DNA of 64,000 nt, from the NCBI RefSeq assembly GCF_021917145.1, contig NW_025813796.1:1092911-1156910 (forward strand), written 5' to 3'. Below the pieces are notes generated by a model, which ran no database searches, was not told the origin of the DNA, and was given only the letters and a program-made list of their open reading frames with translations. The position numbers and the translations under genes were made by a program. Source of the stretch: Hypomesus transpacificus. Taxonomy: Eukaryota; Chordata; Actinopteri; Osmeriformes; Osmeridae. This document shows positions 13,230 to 33,602 of the stretch, one piece after another (positions within the stretch are counted from its first letter, which is position 1; each line of letters begins with the position of its first letter).

Positions 13230-14068
13230 CAGGGGTGTCAAACTCATTTCGCATCGTGGGCCACATACGGCCTAGGGAGATGTCAAGTGGGCCGGACCAT
13301 TAAAATTATACCATACTCTGCTATAAATAACCAAAATATCATGTCTTTCTTCTGTGTTATCTAGTTTAATTGATATAAAGACCATATCGTATAAAGTCCG
13401 TCCAACCGCTTTAACAAGTAATGATCTCTTCGGTGGTGTAGTTGGTTAAAGCGTTGTACGATTACATATTGTTAACGCGAATCTGGGATCCCAAGTTCGC
13501 GCCCCAGTCCAGTGAATCTCATACGATATTCTTTAACTTTTACTGTGAGAAAATGACATAATTCTAAAGGCCTACGGATGTATCACAACATTTTAATGTG
13601 TGAGCACTAATATCAGATCAAAATGAACACATGTAGCCTTAATTAAATATTGAATAACGTAGGGTAGTCTACCGTCGGAGACAACCACTACGCCTCATTC
13701 AGCCAGTTTAAACGGCTGCTAGATGACGCTGTTCATTTTCAAAGCGCCGATAGTTCGGCTTTTTGGGCCGGCACAATCCGGAAGAAACCATCAAAGCTTC
13801 ACAAGGCATCGTTCGCCCATCCCTAGTAGAGACCAAGGTATTAAATGATACCGTCTGCTGTTTTCAGTCTGTCTCAGTGATGCGGCTTGTCTTCTACTCT
13901 GATGGAAAGAGTGCGCCCCTTAGCGGATAATCCATGAATTGCAGCGAATTAAAAATATTAATTCCATGTCTTTTATGCATTTTTTCCACTTTCAAATTAT
14001 CCTGCGGGCCTGATCGAACCTCCTTGGGGGCCGGTTCCGGCCCGCGGGCCGTATGTTTGACACCCCTG
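13230..14068. mobile_element. Non-autonomous hAT element, copy B (839 bp)
   Basis: It has the same inverted ends as copy A and its own 8-bp target duplication, CTCTAGCC, at 13222-13229 and 14069-14076. The different duplication proves an independent insertion rather than a segmental duplication. The body matches copy A almost base for base, including the tRNA-like module, but it lacks about 29 bases after position 13842. The high similarity suggests recent mobility of the family. Confidence 0.95.
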
Positions 14069-14076
14069 CTCTAGCC

Positions 14077-17000
14077 CGTTCACACTCTCTCTTGGTGCCA
14101 TGTTTAGGAATCATCTGCGATAATGACCTTGACCTATAAACAAACCACCTTTAGTCCATGTATGTGTTATTGTGATGAGGAAAGTGTGGTTGTGTGTGTA
14201 ATTGACTATGGGTACTGTGGATGTTTATGAAAAACAATCTGACTGAAATAAAGGTTAAGTAACTGGCACATCTCTTGATTTAGAAGCATGCGAAACAAAA
14301 TACCACGATGTCTAATGTCTTTAATAGTCTTCCCCCGCGCCTTCTCTGAATTAATTCTCCCTGTAATTAAACATAATTGATAGTTTAAGTAAGAAACATT
14401 CATACCCTGATCATATTTTTCCCACAGGAAGAATAATGAATGTTATAATGGATGGATGTGTACTTGAATAGCTCTTAATAGTATTGCTGTTCCAAAATCA
14501 TAAAATAATCCCAGGTTTTAATTTAAAGCAATTACACTTTCCATACTCCTTGTAACTTTCAGGGGATACGTCACATTTCTCCAATGTTCTCTTCAAATCC
14601 TTAAAGCTAGTAGGCGTAATCCAGAGTCACTGTGCAAAACCGGATCAGCCGGAAGTTGGACATGCCGCTGAGCCTCAATGCGCCACTGAGCACATTCCAT
14701 AGAAACTAGCGGGACACCATCTCTAAATGGTTTTGCTGCTTGGGCTACTGCACAATAGGTCTATGGATCTAACTCGAGTTGACAAAAAAATATAGAACCT
14801 TGTGTTAATCAGACGGCAATGAATCAAGCGTTTGCTCAATCATAATGGGCCTGCAGTATTCACTCCACTTTTGGAGTCTGCTTCTCATCTTGTTGGGCTC
14901 TTCCAACAAAAATCGTTCTGTATTTGAGTATTACAACGAGCTTCCCAATAGATAAACTCCAGTTGGAGATGCCGGCAAATGTATTGCCCTGGGCTTAGTT
15001 CGGATTTAAATTGGAGACTCAGAATCAGCAAGGAAAAGAACCAACGGGGTTTCAAATCGTTTGGATGGACCTGGCTGGAATATTAGCGCAAGGTTCCGGA
15101 AGCATCATTAGGCCTGTACTTGTGATCAATTCTCTTAGTTTCCTAGCACACCCATAAACGTAGATTCAAACTTTTAATCTGAAATTCTGTTTGCAAAGCG
15201 TCTGTCCATAGGCATTTCAGACAGTCATTAGAACCTGCCCCTCCTGTCAAGGCGAACAAATCCTTGAAGATTAAGGCTCCCCTTCTCCAGCCTCATGTTT
15301 TATCCCCAAACAAGACCACTTTCATCACGTCTGAGGCACTTCGAACATAGCCATGGTGGGCATTAGCATATTGGAAGCTTTAGCATGTTCAAATAACCAT
15401 CGTCTTATTACTGGGTGTTTAAGAACGTCAGCCTTACTGGTTCTCTACAGCAGCCCCTGAGCCTCAAGGGATGTGTGGAGCAGATGCTCCGAATAAAAGA
15501 TGCCGTCTCATTTGCTTCTCCACCGACCCAATCTGAAACATACATGTCTCCGTGTGAGAAAGCGGAGAGACGATCCCCAGTAACTAGGTTTGAGTGACTG
15601 GTTATTGTAAAACAATGCAGTAGTGTATACAGTAGCTACTTTGCCACAAAAACGATTACTGTATAACTTTATTGATCCCAGAGGGGAAATTACGCAGTAC
15701 ATGTACAATGCGAGTGTTAATCTTTGAGGTGTGATCAAATAAACATCAAGTGTTATCCAATGTTATTGTATTTTTGAGATATTCATTTTAATTCTGGTTT
15801 GGAAACAACTGGTTATTAGGTCATTTACAGGCTAATTTGAACAGTCTGACTCTTCCGTTAAACCAGCTGAATGTCTTCTTGCTCCACTTTCATTTCAAAG
15901 TCAAATAGCTAAGTGTGCAGCCGTCCAAGGAGGCACAATAAAATCAGCCACACAATTTAGCATTTTTCTAAGCCAAGAATATAGTGAATGTCTTGGTATA
16001 TCATTTAAACTAGTTTTTTGGGTAACTTATCTAACCTCTTTTTTGAGTTATGGTAGTGTCTTAGAGAGCCCAATAGTCCTTAATACGCCCTTGTGATTCA
16101 CTGTGTAGTTTTACAAGATAAGAAATGACCCCTAAAACACAGATAAACTATTGCTGTGGACAAACAGATTAATCACAGCCTTCTCATGCAAGAGACTTAC
16201 ACATGAGCTGCTCGATTCTGGAAGAGTTGTTGTCAACAGCTACACCCTCTCTCTTTGCAACAAAGATGCACTATTGATTGCATGCTGCAAAATGTATGGG
16301 TCAAAGACAGAAACTATGTCCGTGAATGTAAGTACTGGGAATGTTTGCATGATTTGAATATCATTTGCATAGTAATAGCAGCGTTTATTTTGGTCTTCTG
16401 AATGCTAGCTACACCCTCTTGAATGTGCCGGGTATACAACGGCCCCCTTGGGTCCAGAAGAGCCATCAAAGGAGCCTCTCCACAGAAACAACTGCATAAC
16501 TTCACCATGTAGCCTCCAGCTAGCAGTCGTGGCTTATGCTCTGTTTAGCAAGTAGCGGCCTACTGTGCCTCCAGACTCAGACTGTGTCCTGCTGAAGTAT
16601 GAGGGGCACGAGCATGATTCGTACAAGGGGAGGTGGCTGTGAGAAGGGCACGGCAGTGACTGATGGACTGGTAGAGATAGACAAAGAGAGAGAGAGAGAG
16701 AGGCAGAGAGAGAGAGAGAGAGGCAGAGAGAGAGAGTGTAAAAGAAGATGCAATGGATGAAGAAACTGACTGTCCACCAACCCTCGTAGTGTCCAAAGCC
16801 AGTCAGCTCTGGGCTCTCAGCCAGTTGTACTGTCAGAATCACAATGAGTTTGGACAGCCTCGTTAGGGGCACAATATGATGGCTGGATGGTCCGCACACG
16901 TAGAGCATTGTTGTTGCAGTTGTAAAATTGACATTAACTGTACTGAAAGACAGAATGCTGTTTGAGAGGTTTGTATGTTGTGAATTCTCACTATAAATAC

Positions 17001-17157
17001 CCAGGGTTAACAAACCAAATGTTTATAACCATCGAAATGAAAATTGGTTATGATAAGTAACATTTATCAGACAGAAGACCAACTCGCCCTTAAAGTTTTA
17101 TTGTTGCATTGAATTCAAGCAATTGAGATGCTGCAATGTAATGTTATTTTTTGTTCA
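14077..17157. other. Intergenic DNA with no supported gene
   Basis: No coding exon was recognised. A segment near 15660-15695 reads TTTATTGATCCC followed by GAGGGGAAATT, which resembles a 3'-end motif common in fish retroelements, but it is too short to classify. A GA-rich repeat lies at 16685-16736. Confidence 0.5.
16685..16736. repeat. (GA)n microsatellite with GGCA interruptions
   Basis: A GA repeat is broken twice by AGGCAG. Serine/leucine-rich minus-strand frames here come from the repeat. Confidence 0.92.
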
Positions 17158-17159
17158 CC

Positions 17160-17735
17160 GCAGCGGCCCGTCTGGTTTACAATCTACCCAGACGCTCCCT
17201 TGTTACCCCGCTCCTCATCTCCCTCAACTGGCTACCCATCATCAGATTCTAGACCCTGGTACTGACCTTCCGAGCAGTGAACGGAACTGCACCTGACTAC
17301 ATCAAGTCTCTCCTGCAGCCTTACACCGACACCCGCCACCTACGGTCTTCTTCAGACAACCGCCTGGTGGTCCCACCGCTCAAGACCGCCCGGTCCCAAC
17401 ACAAGCTGTTCTCCTGCCTGGCCCCCCAGTGGTGGAATCAACTCCCCACTTCCATCAGAGACACTGACTGTCTCCCCACCTTCAAGAAAAGGCTCAAGAC
17501 GCACTTGTTCCGGCAGTACAACGGTACTTAGGAATGGTTTGCTTGACCCAATGCTAGTTTCCTCGAAGATCACAATGACTCTTGCTTAGCGACTTGTTGC
17601 TCTTGTTGGTTAGTGGTAACTGATTTAAACTGTTGTACTCGCTGCAAAATATTTCATTTCAGTTTATCTTATTTTTTACTGTTGCTTGCTTTTCTACAGG
17701 TACACTTGCACTTGCATATTGTGTGTTCGCACATA
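17160..17735 (+). mobile_element. LINE 3' end: reverse-transcriptase C-terminus and 3' UTR
   Basis: The translation contains the pattern of the C-terminal region of fish non-LTR reverse transcriptases: AARLVYNLPR, then SLNWLPII, then AVNGTAPDYI, WWNQLPTSIRD and RLKTHLF before the stop at 17529-17531. An in-frame stop after NWLPIIRF shows that it is dead. The element is strongly 5'-truncated. The bases after the stop share motifs (TTGTTGCTCTTGTTGGTTAG and ACAGGTACACTTGCACTT) with a second 3' end on the minus strand at 62160-62479. The 3' limit is not sharp. Confidence 0.85.
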
Positions 17736-18540
17736 CACCGCTGAGACTGCAACTATCTGCTTTGTAAAAGGTCACCTCTTACCCCAGATACCAAGATTAT
17801 TTCCTCTTCTGAGACAAATGTCAGTCTTGAATCATTCCTTACCGACAAGTAAACCTTGGAGTGAATCCTAGTCAGATAACTGGCCTCTTATGCAGTCCTT
17901 GATACAGAGTATATTAATCCTGCGGTCCATAATTAAACCACATAGAAACTAGACAAGAGAAAGCATTAGGTATCAGTTAAAGTGTCGAGAGACTGGAGAC
18001 CATTACAGGTTCTCTAGGGAGGGGGGGGGTTCTCTGTCTCTGACACTTCCTTGTTTGTTGTGATGTCGCCAGATCCTCTGAGCTACTCCTGAGGGATTGG
18101 TCGGTAGCCCAGTGGCATTAGCCAACGACAGCTGGGGTCTTTGGGAAGTTATCGAGGTAGTCTGTCACTTAACCTCAATTCCCCAGACACAAATTCACAC
18201 ATGAGGGTAACAGTTATTTGAGTAGCTTGCACCCACTATGGTGTACCATGATTGGAAGCTTCTCATTGTGTATATAGTTTTATTCTGTTTCACAAACATT
18301 GTGAAAATTCATTTCTGCTCTGTATTCTGCAGCAACAAAGATATGCCAGAAAAGGAAATACAGAAAACAATATCACACTGATGATGCAAATATAGCTGTG
18401 ACTTTTTGTAATGCAGTTACCGGATCATACATTGGAGTGCAGTCAACAGAAAGGGTTCACTCCCAGCCCCCCCCCCCCCTCTCTGTCAATAAACCAAAAG
18501 AGGTAAACAGGTGAAAGCAATCAGCTAGACCCAATACCAT

Positions 18541-18682
18541 TAGGTGTGTTCGACTTCATGCAGCGCCAACAGCCGTCTGCAGCCGGCTTACTTGAAGCAG
18601 CCAATGGCATTCACTGCTTCAAGTCAGCCAGCTGCAGCGGACTGTTGGCGCCGTCGGCTCTGCATTAAGTCAAACACATCTA
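18541..18682. mobile_element. Fold-back MITE-like inverted repeat (about 140 bp)
   Basis: The two arms pair over nearly their whole length. The left arm begins GGTGTGTTCGACTTCATGCAG. The right arm, read in reverse complement, begins GATGTGTTTGACTTAATGCAG. The inner end is a perfect CTTGAAGCAG / CTGCTTCAAG pair with a 13-base loop. The outer edges are TA dinucleotides, which would fit a TA target site, but TTA/TAA is equally possible. No open frame is present. The family cannot be fixed without a repeat library. Confidence 0.75.
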
Positions 18683-19510
18683 ATCGCCCACCAGCTATAA
18701 TGACAAAGAACACAAAACTAAAAAATATGTACAAAATACATTATATATGTGACTCCTACATTGCTTTGAAAGCGATGCATTGAGTTTTCTTTATTCTGAA
18801 ACCGTTAACGCACATTTAATATTTGTTATTTAGGTACAGCAGCTCTTACGTTCACAGAGGGTGTGCTTGTAATGAAAAGGCGAAAACAGTAGCTGTTGCA
18901 TTTAGTGTGGCCTGTACTTTATAGGCCTACACAACCTAATTGTACAGGCCTGCTGAGCGCACTGACAAGCTAGTGTTGGCCCATTACATCTGAAAGCACT
19001 CTGAATCCCTGTGTGCACTAAGTATGATCATCATCCAGTGTGTCGCTGCTAATCAGCAGGGTTGTTCTTGAGAGGCAGTCACCCCTGCCCCCAGTTCTCT
19101 TATGCTCAAGTTTTTTGTACAGAGTCTTTGCTGCATCGTACTCACAGCTCAGCGTGTGACTTGCTGTAGCATTTGGGAGTCAGATGTTGATAAGGAAGGG
19201 TCAAGGTGTGGTCTAATTGGTTGTTCTGCAGATGACGGTTAGGTGTGAAAGGGAATGTGGAGAATTGTTCTCTGGATTCTTTGTCTCCTGAGGGCTTCTC
19301 CTCGGGTCCAACTCCTCATTTTACTTCTCCTTGCTCACCTCTCCTTTCCTCACCTTTCTCTCTGATTTACAATAATCGTGGTAGGGTAGGCGAGATGTAA
19401 AACCTTCATTTGACACATTTGCATTTTACATGTTTGTAATTGATTTGTCCTTTGCGACGTTATTTAGATATCAAGTTCATTTAACATAACTGCAGTTCCA
19501 GCATATTTAG

Positions 19511-19607
19511 TAGTGGCGGGCATATATTATTATTTTTTATCTAGATTAATATCACTGTAATCTTGGAATTAATCTAGATTCAAATGGCCGATAACGGCCA
19601 ACCACTA
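19511..19607. mobile_element. 97-bp hAT-type MITE with 8-bp target duplication
   Basis: The element starts TAGTGGCGGGC and ends GGCCAACCACTA, which are imperfect inverted ends. An exact 8-bp repeat, ATATTTAG, flanks it at 19503-19510 and 19608-19615. Inside, ATCTAGATTAAT (19539-19550) is perfectly inverted at 19568-19579. The eight-base duplication supports a hAT-type origin. Confidence 0.88.
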
Positions 19608-22439
19608 ATATTTAGTTAATATCACAGTCATACTCTCCAGTTTACTCCTCATCCATTAGATGTAGGGGCATGGTTTTGGTTGTTCGGCCAATAAATACAA
19701 AAACGACATTCTATCACCATTCATGGTCAGAATGTATGCAAGATTTCAGGCTACAAATGGAGATGGTTTTCTTTCATCTAAGCAACAGGGAAATGGTCAG
19801 CCTCCCGGTCTTCACTCCGATGGCTGGTGTCCAGGACAGATGGGCAAAAGCTTAAACTTGAGCTGGTTGACACAAGTCTCTGACTCAAGTCTCTCATACA
19901 GGACCTCCCAGTTTAAATGTCAGCGCTAGTGAGACGTCATCTGACTCTCCCGGGGTTCCTGATTGGTCACAGGTCAAGCCCCAATCCGTCAATCATCTCG
20001 ATGGGTTGAGAATGTCAACTGGAACCGAGTCCACACTCAACACCGCCTTTTAAACCTGAGCTTTAAGCAAAAATAAATAAATACAAATACAGAAAAAATC
20101 CAAATCTATTTAGCAGCAGTAATGCATCTCCACACCCAGACTCCTGGCAGTGACCTGTCTCCCCTCATACTCCCTGAGAAGCCTATCACCTCAAAGGCAG
20201 GCTTGGCTGGCGTAGCCTGAATCCCACACACACTCTCTCCGTAACTCCATCATTTTGTTTACCACATGCAGGTGTCACTCAAGCACACTAATTGCCTCCT
20301 CGAAGCATGCAGTGATGGTTCACTGTGGCATGCAACCACTGAGCGTGCCCGTGGTGGCTGGGTGAAAGTGAGACCCTCTCAGCAGGTACTGCAGTAACAA
20401 ATTGATCTGACCTCTGCGGTCGAGACACTTTGATGCATACAAATCTATTCATGCGCCAGGCTTTGATTTTTGTTTCACCGGGAGACACACCCACACACCC
20501 CTTCAAACCGTCATTATTATTTAATGAAAGAGGGTGAACACAACTTTGTAGACAACTTTGATCACAAAAAGGAGTCGTACCCCATGCCGAGTTGTGTGTG
20601 ATGTCAGAAGAAGTTAGGACTGTTGAAAACCTTAACTATATCTTACTGCAAGGCGTTTTCTTTAAATTGCAGCAGACGCTCAATCTTCAATATGACAGTA
20701 AGACTGTTTATCCATTCAGTCATACACACACAAACACACAAACCAAATTGGGTTTTAACCGATGCAGAAACCGAACGTCATAATGAATCTCATGAACTTT
20801 GATTAATGTGGATGAAACTAGACGGTAGAGTCAGGGAATCGTTCAGGTCTTACCAGTAAGAACGTTGCTAAAAGCAATTTACATAAGGTCATCACACTAA
20901 TCAAACTAATTGGCAACACCACCATAAAACTAATTGAGCGTGAATGCCAATCATGATTACGTCATATTTCAATGCTGCCCAGGTTCGAATCAATCAGACC
21001 TCTCCAGTATGAACCATTGCTGATGTTGGGAGCTTGGTATTTACACAGGTTAGATGTTTTGTGAGTGCAAGTGTGTGTGTTCCCCCCCACCCCCACCCAT
21101 CCCTGAAATGCCACTGCCTACATTGCGTTGAGGACAGACATTTAACAGCATGTTTGGTGGGTTCCTCTAACTGGAGCCTGGTCGGACTTGCTTGCTCCAC
21201 CTCAGTCTGTGACAGCAGCATCACCCAGAGGACGGTGGATTCCTAGCAAACTCCACACTGCCACCTAGAGGTGTCGGCGGCGTGTCCGAGACTATGCTAA
21301 TTGCCCATCTGCAGGGGAACGATAGGGACTTTGCTAACGAAGTCACAATGACTGGCGCAAAGACCTGTCTGTGTAGGGCCTGCAGGGAGCCCGACTGACA
21401 GACATGTGGAAGGAGAATTTCACGCATTTGTGGAAAAACACAGTGGAAGGTTTTAAGTGACTACAGTCTCTCTCTCTCTTTCTATCTCTTTCTCGCTCTC
21501 TCTCTTTTTCTCTCTCTCCTCACTCCCACATTCATTTGCAAAGGCGAGAAGAGGTGTGTTTGAAATGCGGTATTAAGTTTAAGGTGGCTGCGTGACTTGT
21601 ATATTCAAGTGATGGTTTCCATCTTTTCCTCCCTTCCTCTGAGAGCCATTGATAAGGGCTGATGCAGCCAGGTAATAAGGACGAGACCTCTGAATGCACA
21701 CGTCAACTCAATAATCTCATTTGACCAGAAGAGTGTAATCTACCAGGGGCCAACAGATTATCCCAACACCGGCCAGCAGCACACAAAGTCATACTCGCAC
21801 ACCATTCCTTGAGCAGGTAGTACCCAACAAGAACATTTGAACACCCTGTTTTATATGTGTCTCCTTGGACAGCAAAACCCATAAGACATTTAATGAGTGT
21901 CTGACAAATATTCAGCTATTTCTAGTTATAATGTTATTATTTTGAATGTGCCTCACTGCATGCCTCACAGCTAACCCTTATGCTAGCCTGAGAAAACCCG
22001 AATCCACCCTCGAAAAAACAAACCTTGCGAGGCTGTGGGGTGTTTGATCATGCTAGAACTCTATTATACTTTTGACATTTCTCATTTCGAACAAGACTGT
22101 GGGTGCACTCACTGAACTGCCTTTTTAAGCTGCCATGTAGAATGTGAACCCAAGAGGGGGGGGGGGGGCTCACCCTTTTGGACACCTTTACATCACACCT
22201 TCACGACTCCTTCAAATTCATCACATAAAGCTGAGAAAGTTGTCACATAAGGAAAATACACAATGCAATAGGCATGTGTGACAGTTATGCAGGGAGTGCA
22301 TGCTTTCGGCACAAATCTCCCAAGAACGCATTTTACAACCAGTGGGAGACAGTGTGACAACACTGCCCTCCTGTGGCCACACAGTGTTAAGTCTTGGAGA
22401 AAACACTTGACGTTTAGCCAAGCAATGGTTATGTTGTTT

Positions 22440-25299
22440 TTTTTATTATCAATTCGACAAGTTCTTAAGATTTAAGACATACAATAAGAGGTGTATATAC
22501 ATAGCCCATGTACATCTCATTGCTGTGTCATCGTGACAGATAACCTCCAATCCATGTACACTTTAGTATTTACATAGTCATTTTCCTTAATTAAAAAATG
22601 AACATGTTTACACAATAGGCACATTTGTATATACTCTGATAAAGATGCTGGCTACATATGTTTAATGAAAATACACAGCAGATATGGAGAAATAACAAAT
22701 TGTCTAATGTATTGTTTTGTTATAAATCTCATGAACACAACTCAACTGAAATTGCTGTGTTTTGCTAACAAAACATGGAATGATCAAGTTAGACAAAAAC
22801 AAATATTTCATATTGAGAATGTGAATTTGTGTATACAGAGGCAAGGGTCTGATTTGTCATCTACAGATATTTTTTAACTGTTTCAAAAAATAGCTGTCTG
22901 GAGATATGTGATCATTTCAAGATACTTTTTCATATATATACATAGATATATCTATCTATATATATCTATATATATATATATAGATTTATACTGTATATTC
23001 AATACATAACAATGCAATAGTCTTCAATTCATTATACTACTATACATAATTAATTTCACTCTTACAGGCTGGGTAAAACTATAACACAGACAATTCAATA
23101 GTCACTGTGAAAGCAGCTGTTAACCTCTGTGTGACATCAGTTTAGAGATTCTTGGTCGGAACACTTCACTACCAATTTAGAAGCGTAGGTTCCAAACCGA
23201 GGGGCCCTTTGGTTCTCACTTCTCTTTCCTCGTTTCCCTTGCTTAATAAACTCTGGCTTCAAACCCTCCTCGCAGAACAAGGAAGTGACTCGCTCACAAT
23301 CAGGTAAGACCAGAAGCACTCAAATGTCTTCCTCCTCCAAAATCCTGGTACTGACGACAGGTTCAATCTGCGCCATTTCAGAGACGGGACCCAAACGGAG
23401 GAGTCGAAGATGAAGGTACATATCTGACCGTCTACCCCTCGGGGCATATTGTCGGGGGTTAAAACAATTATAGGATTTACAGACAGATACAGAACACTAT
23501 GAGCTCTAGCGTCTAGGGACTTTTAGAATCGAGTAGGTACGTGTGGACAGCTATTCATGCGTTTGAGCAGTCAAACAGAAATCACTTCAGGAAAACACTC
23601 AACATTGATTATGGAGCCCTCGACCCAAGTGAAGAGAGCGTGACTCATCCCTCAGCTAAGGAACAGCATGGTCAGATTATGGAACACGACATTGGTCTCA
23701 AAACCCTAACCTGTAGGGAAACAGGACTAACCCTCATCTATGTACATATAAAACATGAACTATCCACATTTTCAACACTTGCAGTCTCACAGGAAAAGAG
23801 GGTTATGTACAAAATGGGCCACTCTCAAAATGTGCCACGCTCACAATGTACCACTCTGAACTGATGTATCTGCTCTATCTTACAGCATTTAATACATTTT
23901 CAAGCAGTGGGTTTATTTGACACAGGCGGAAAATACATTTGCATGGTGAAGGATGGTGGTACCAAATTTAAATCAGACTTCAAAATGAAACATTTCAAAG
24001 CTGAGGTAGCTATCGTAAAAACAGGGGACATATTTTGTAATGAACGGTGATTGAAAGTCAAGGGTCACGCTAAACAAGCAAATCTCATTTTGAAAATCAA
24101 CCCATTACATGTCCCTAGGGTATAAAGAGAATACAAAATCCTCCCCAAAAATTACAAAAAGAATATCATTAAAAACATCTTCCTTTCCATCGAATTAAAT
24201 ACAACCCTATTAACAGAGTAGCCATGACATTGCAGTCATATGCGGCAGAATGTTTAACACTCTGCTCTATACAGTATGGATCAACTGAAAATAAAGACGT
24301 CATAAATACATTTCTTATAATATACGTCAATGTACATCCCCTCAACTAACAATCAGCATCAACACATCTAAGCCTGCTTCACACAGAACCTTTATGGGAT
24401 GCAGTAATGAGGGCCACACATTCACTTCAACCTATCCACAACCTCACCTAAAACATCATATATGTTGGCATATACATCTGGTTCAACAGCCCAACCCTGG
24501 TCCTCTAAATCTCTGGTGACCAATAAGAGTACTTTGGAACATCCTCTTTCTACATGGTAACTCAACCTCCACTAAATTCCCCAGTGACCTAAAAGACATG
24601 ATATGATATTTGCTATCACATGAGTTGTAAGGCATGTCAACTTAAGCTTCTTTGTTATTTATTGAAATATCAGACTCATAATCCTATGGCTATTAACTTT
24701 GACAGATTACCTCTATGAACACTTCCTAAATAATGATGTTGTTGAATACTACTGGCACAGTTGTCTCTGGACATCTTATGTAGTTCAAGCCAATTCCCAT
24801 GAAACACTTAAGGTACCTTCATTAGGTTAAATGCTAATCAGATTTTTTTTTTAAATGTGTACAACAGTGTGTCGTACACCAACCTTTCCCACCTTGCTTC
24901 CAATATCTGTTTGCCATAATACCACTTTCCTTAACATCAAAGAGCAGCTTTCCTCCACTATTCTAGAACATAACGTCTTATATTGCAAACATTCCAGTAA
25001 GATAACAACCCCCTTATATGACAACATCATGAACAAACCGCATAAATTAAATCGTCCTAAAATAAATACTAGCCAGTGTAGATAGGGTCTAAGAAAAAAG
25101 GGTCTGGGTATGGTTGTGCATCAGTGCAGAGAAGCACGCAATACTGAGGTTAGGGCTCTTCCCCTCCTCCTTTCCCCCTTCTGAGGGGAGACCTGGGGGG
25201 GGGGGGGGGGGCACTGGATGGAAGAAGGGGGGAGGGTTGCCATAGCGAGGTGTGATATGGACGGGAGACATCCGCCCCTTCTGCCTCTCCCTCGGTCGG
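22440..25299 (-). other. AT-rich interval, probable long 3' UTR of mfsd14b
   Basis: The stretch lies directly downstream of the mfsd14b stop codon on the minus strand and is AT-rich with a TA-rich block near 22930-22990. Candidate minus-strand poly(A) signals, seen as TTTATT on the plus strand, occur for example at 24658-24663. I infer a long 3' UTR; no transcript evidence is available. A minus-strand open stretch at 23137-23496 broken by one TGA is reported as a finding. Confidence 0.45.
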
Positions 25300-32507
<7,208 letters not shown>

Positions 32508-33602
32508 CTCCTCACATTTTGCCGGAGTTACATAAAATCCATGCTGCGTAGGGATCTTCGGTACCGCCGCTTCTTCCAGGATGCTTTCTTAATTAGCCCT
32601 CTGCGGCTAACGCGTATAAAAAGAAGCTGTTTATCCCAATAGTCCAAATGAATTGACAACTCTGATAAATACTGTGCAAAATGGTTACCGCACACGTCAA
32701 CCCTCCTTTCAATACAACTGTAGGCTACCTAGGACAGCGCAATCCAGCGATTGAAGATCAGTTAGAGGTTTAAGACCGACCACGATTCAGTGCGTCGTTT
32801 TGTGGCATCATTGTACGCGTTGCAAGAGGACGGCGTTAAAGCTGTTCTGGGATCAGATCCTTCTCTAAACACCGCTTCATCCCTAGGCGGAAACCACGTG
32901 TCTGTTGAGATTACTCTCAGAATCTGAATAAAACATTATGTTCGGTTTAGAATTCAGATGTACAGATCATTTTAACGTAGTTTGGTCTGATTCAATCATG
33001 TTCAGAATGCCATTGATCTTTCCGATTATTTCGTTTCGTCAGTAAACTATATACTTTAATTTAAGGCATGGAGAAAACAGCCTATCCTACTGGAATTTTG
33101 TGAATAGTCCTATATCAAACCGCTTTGAAACAAATAATGCTGCAACAGCTAATAACTGTTGACAAGATAACCAATAATAATATCTGATTGTCTGACATTG
33201 CCTTGCTTTGTCTGGGTAGCCCTTACATGGGATAGGCAGAGGAATAATGGAACAGAGGAAGCTGTTGTTTTGTAAACACAGAGTATTTGAAAAATATTTT
33301 TAAATACTCCTCTGCCGCATACAGCTCATGGATAAATGGATCAGGCAAATTGAAAACATTCGTGCTTTAGTTGGTTCATCATGGTGTGTGTTTGGCCATT
33401 GCTAGGCAACATGAGTGTTCAGTTTACCAGCATAGCAAAGTAAGTGCACTTGTAAGCAGACCCACTGCTTAGCTAGCAAACTCTATTCATCTGGGGGTAT
33501 ACCTCATTCACAAAAATAGAGCTTAGCTCCACAGGACAACCACAGGTATCGCAACATAAACCTGGTATAATCCTAATTTCTTTCAGCTTCACAGACACCA
33601 GC
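32508..33602. promoter_or_regulatory. Divergent intergenic interval between mfsd14b and the kelch gene
   Basis: The interval separates two start codons that face away from each other, so it should contain both promoters. No TATA box stands out at a fixed distance. A likely 5' UTR acceptor for the kelch gene is at TTTCAG just before 33588. The exact start sites cannot be read from the sequence. Confidence 0.45.

Larger units (their letters stand above)
17736..22439. other. Intergenic DNA with no supported gene
   Basis: The stretch holds two small inverted-repeat elements (18541-18682 and 19511-19607), a run of 13 C at 18467-18479 and 13 G at 22156-22168. Open frames are short and lack splice support. 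Confidence 0.55.

Noticed and set aside
17352-17573. Minus-strand 73-codon frame
   Set aside because: It is antisense to the LINE reverse-transcriptase remnant.
23137-23322. Selenoprotein exon
   Set aside because: A TGA lies in frame, but I recognise no selenoprotein family and no clear SECIS element, so it is kept only as a low-interest observation.
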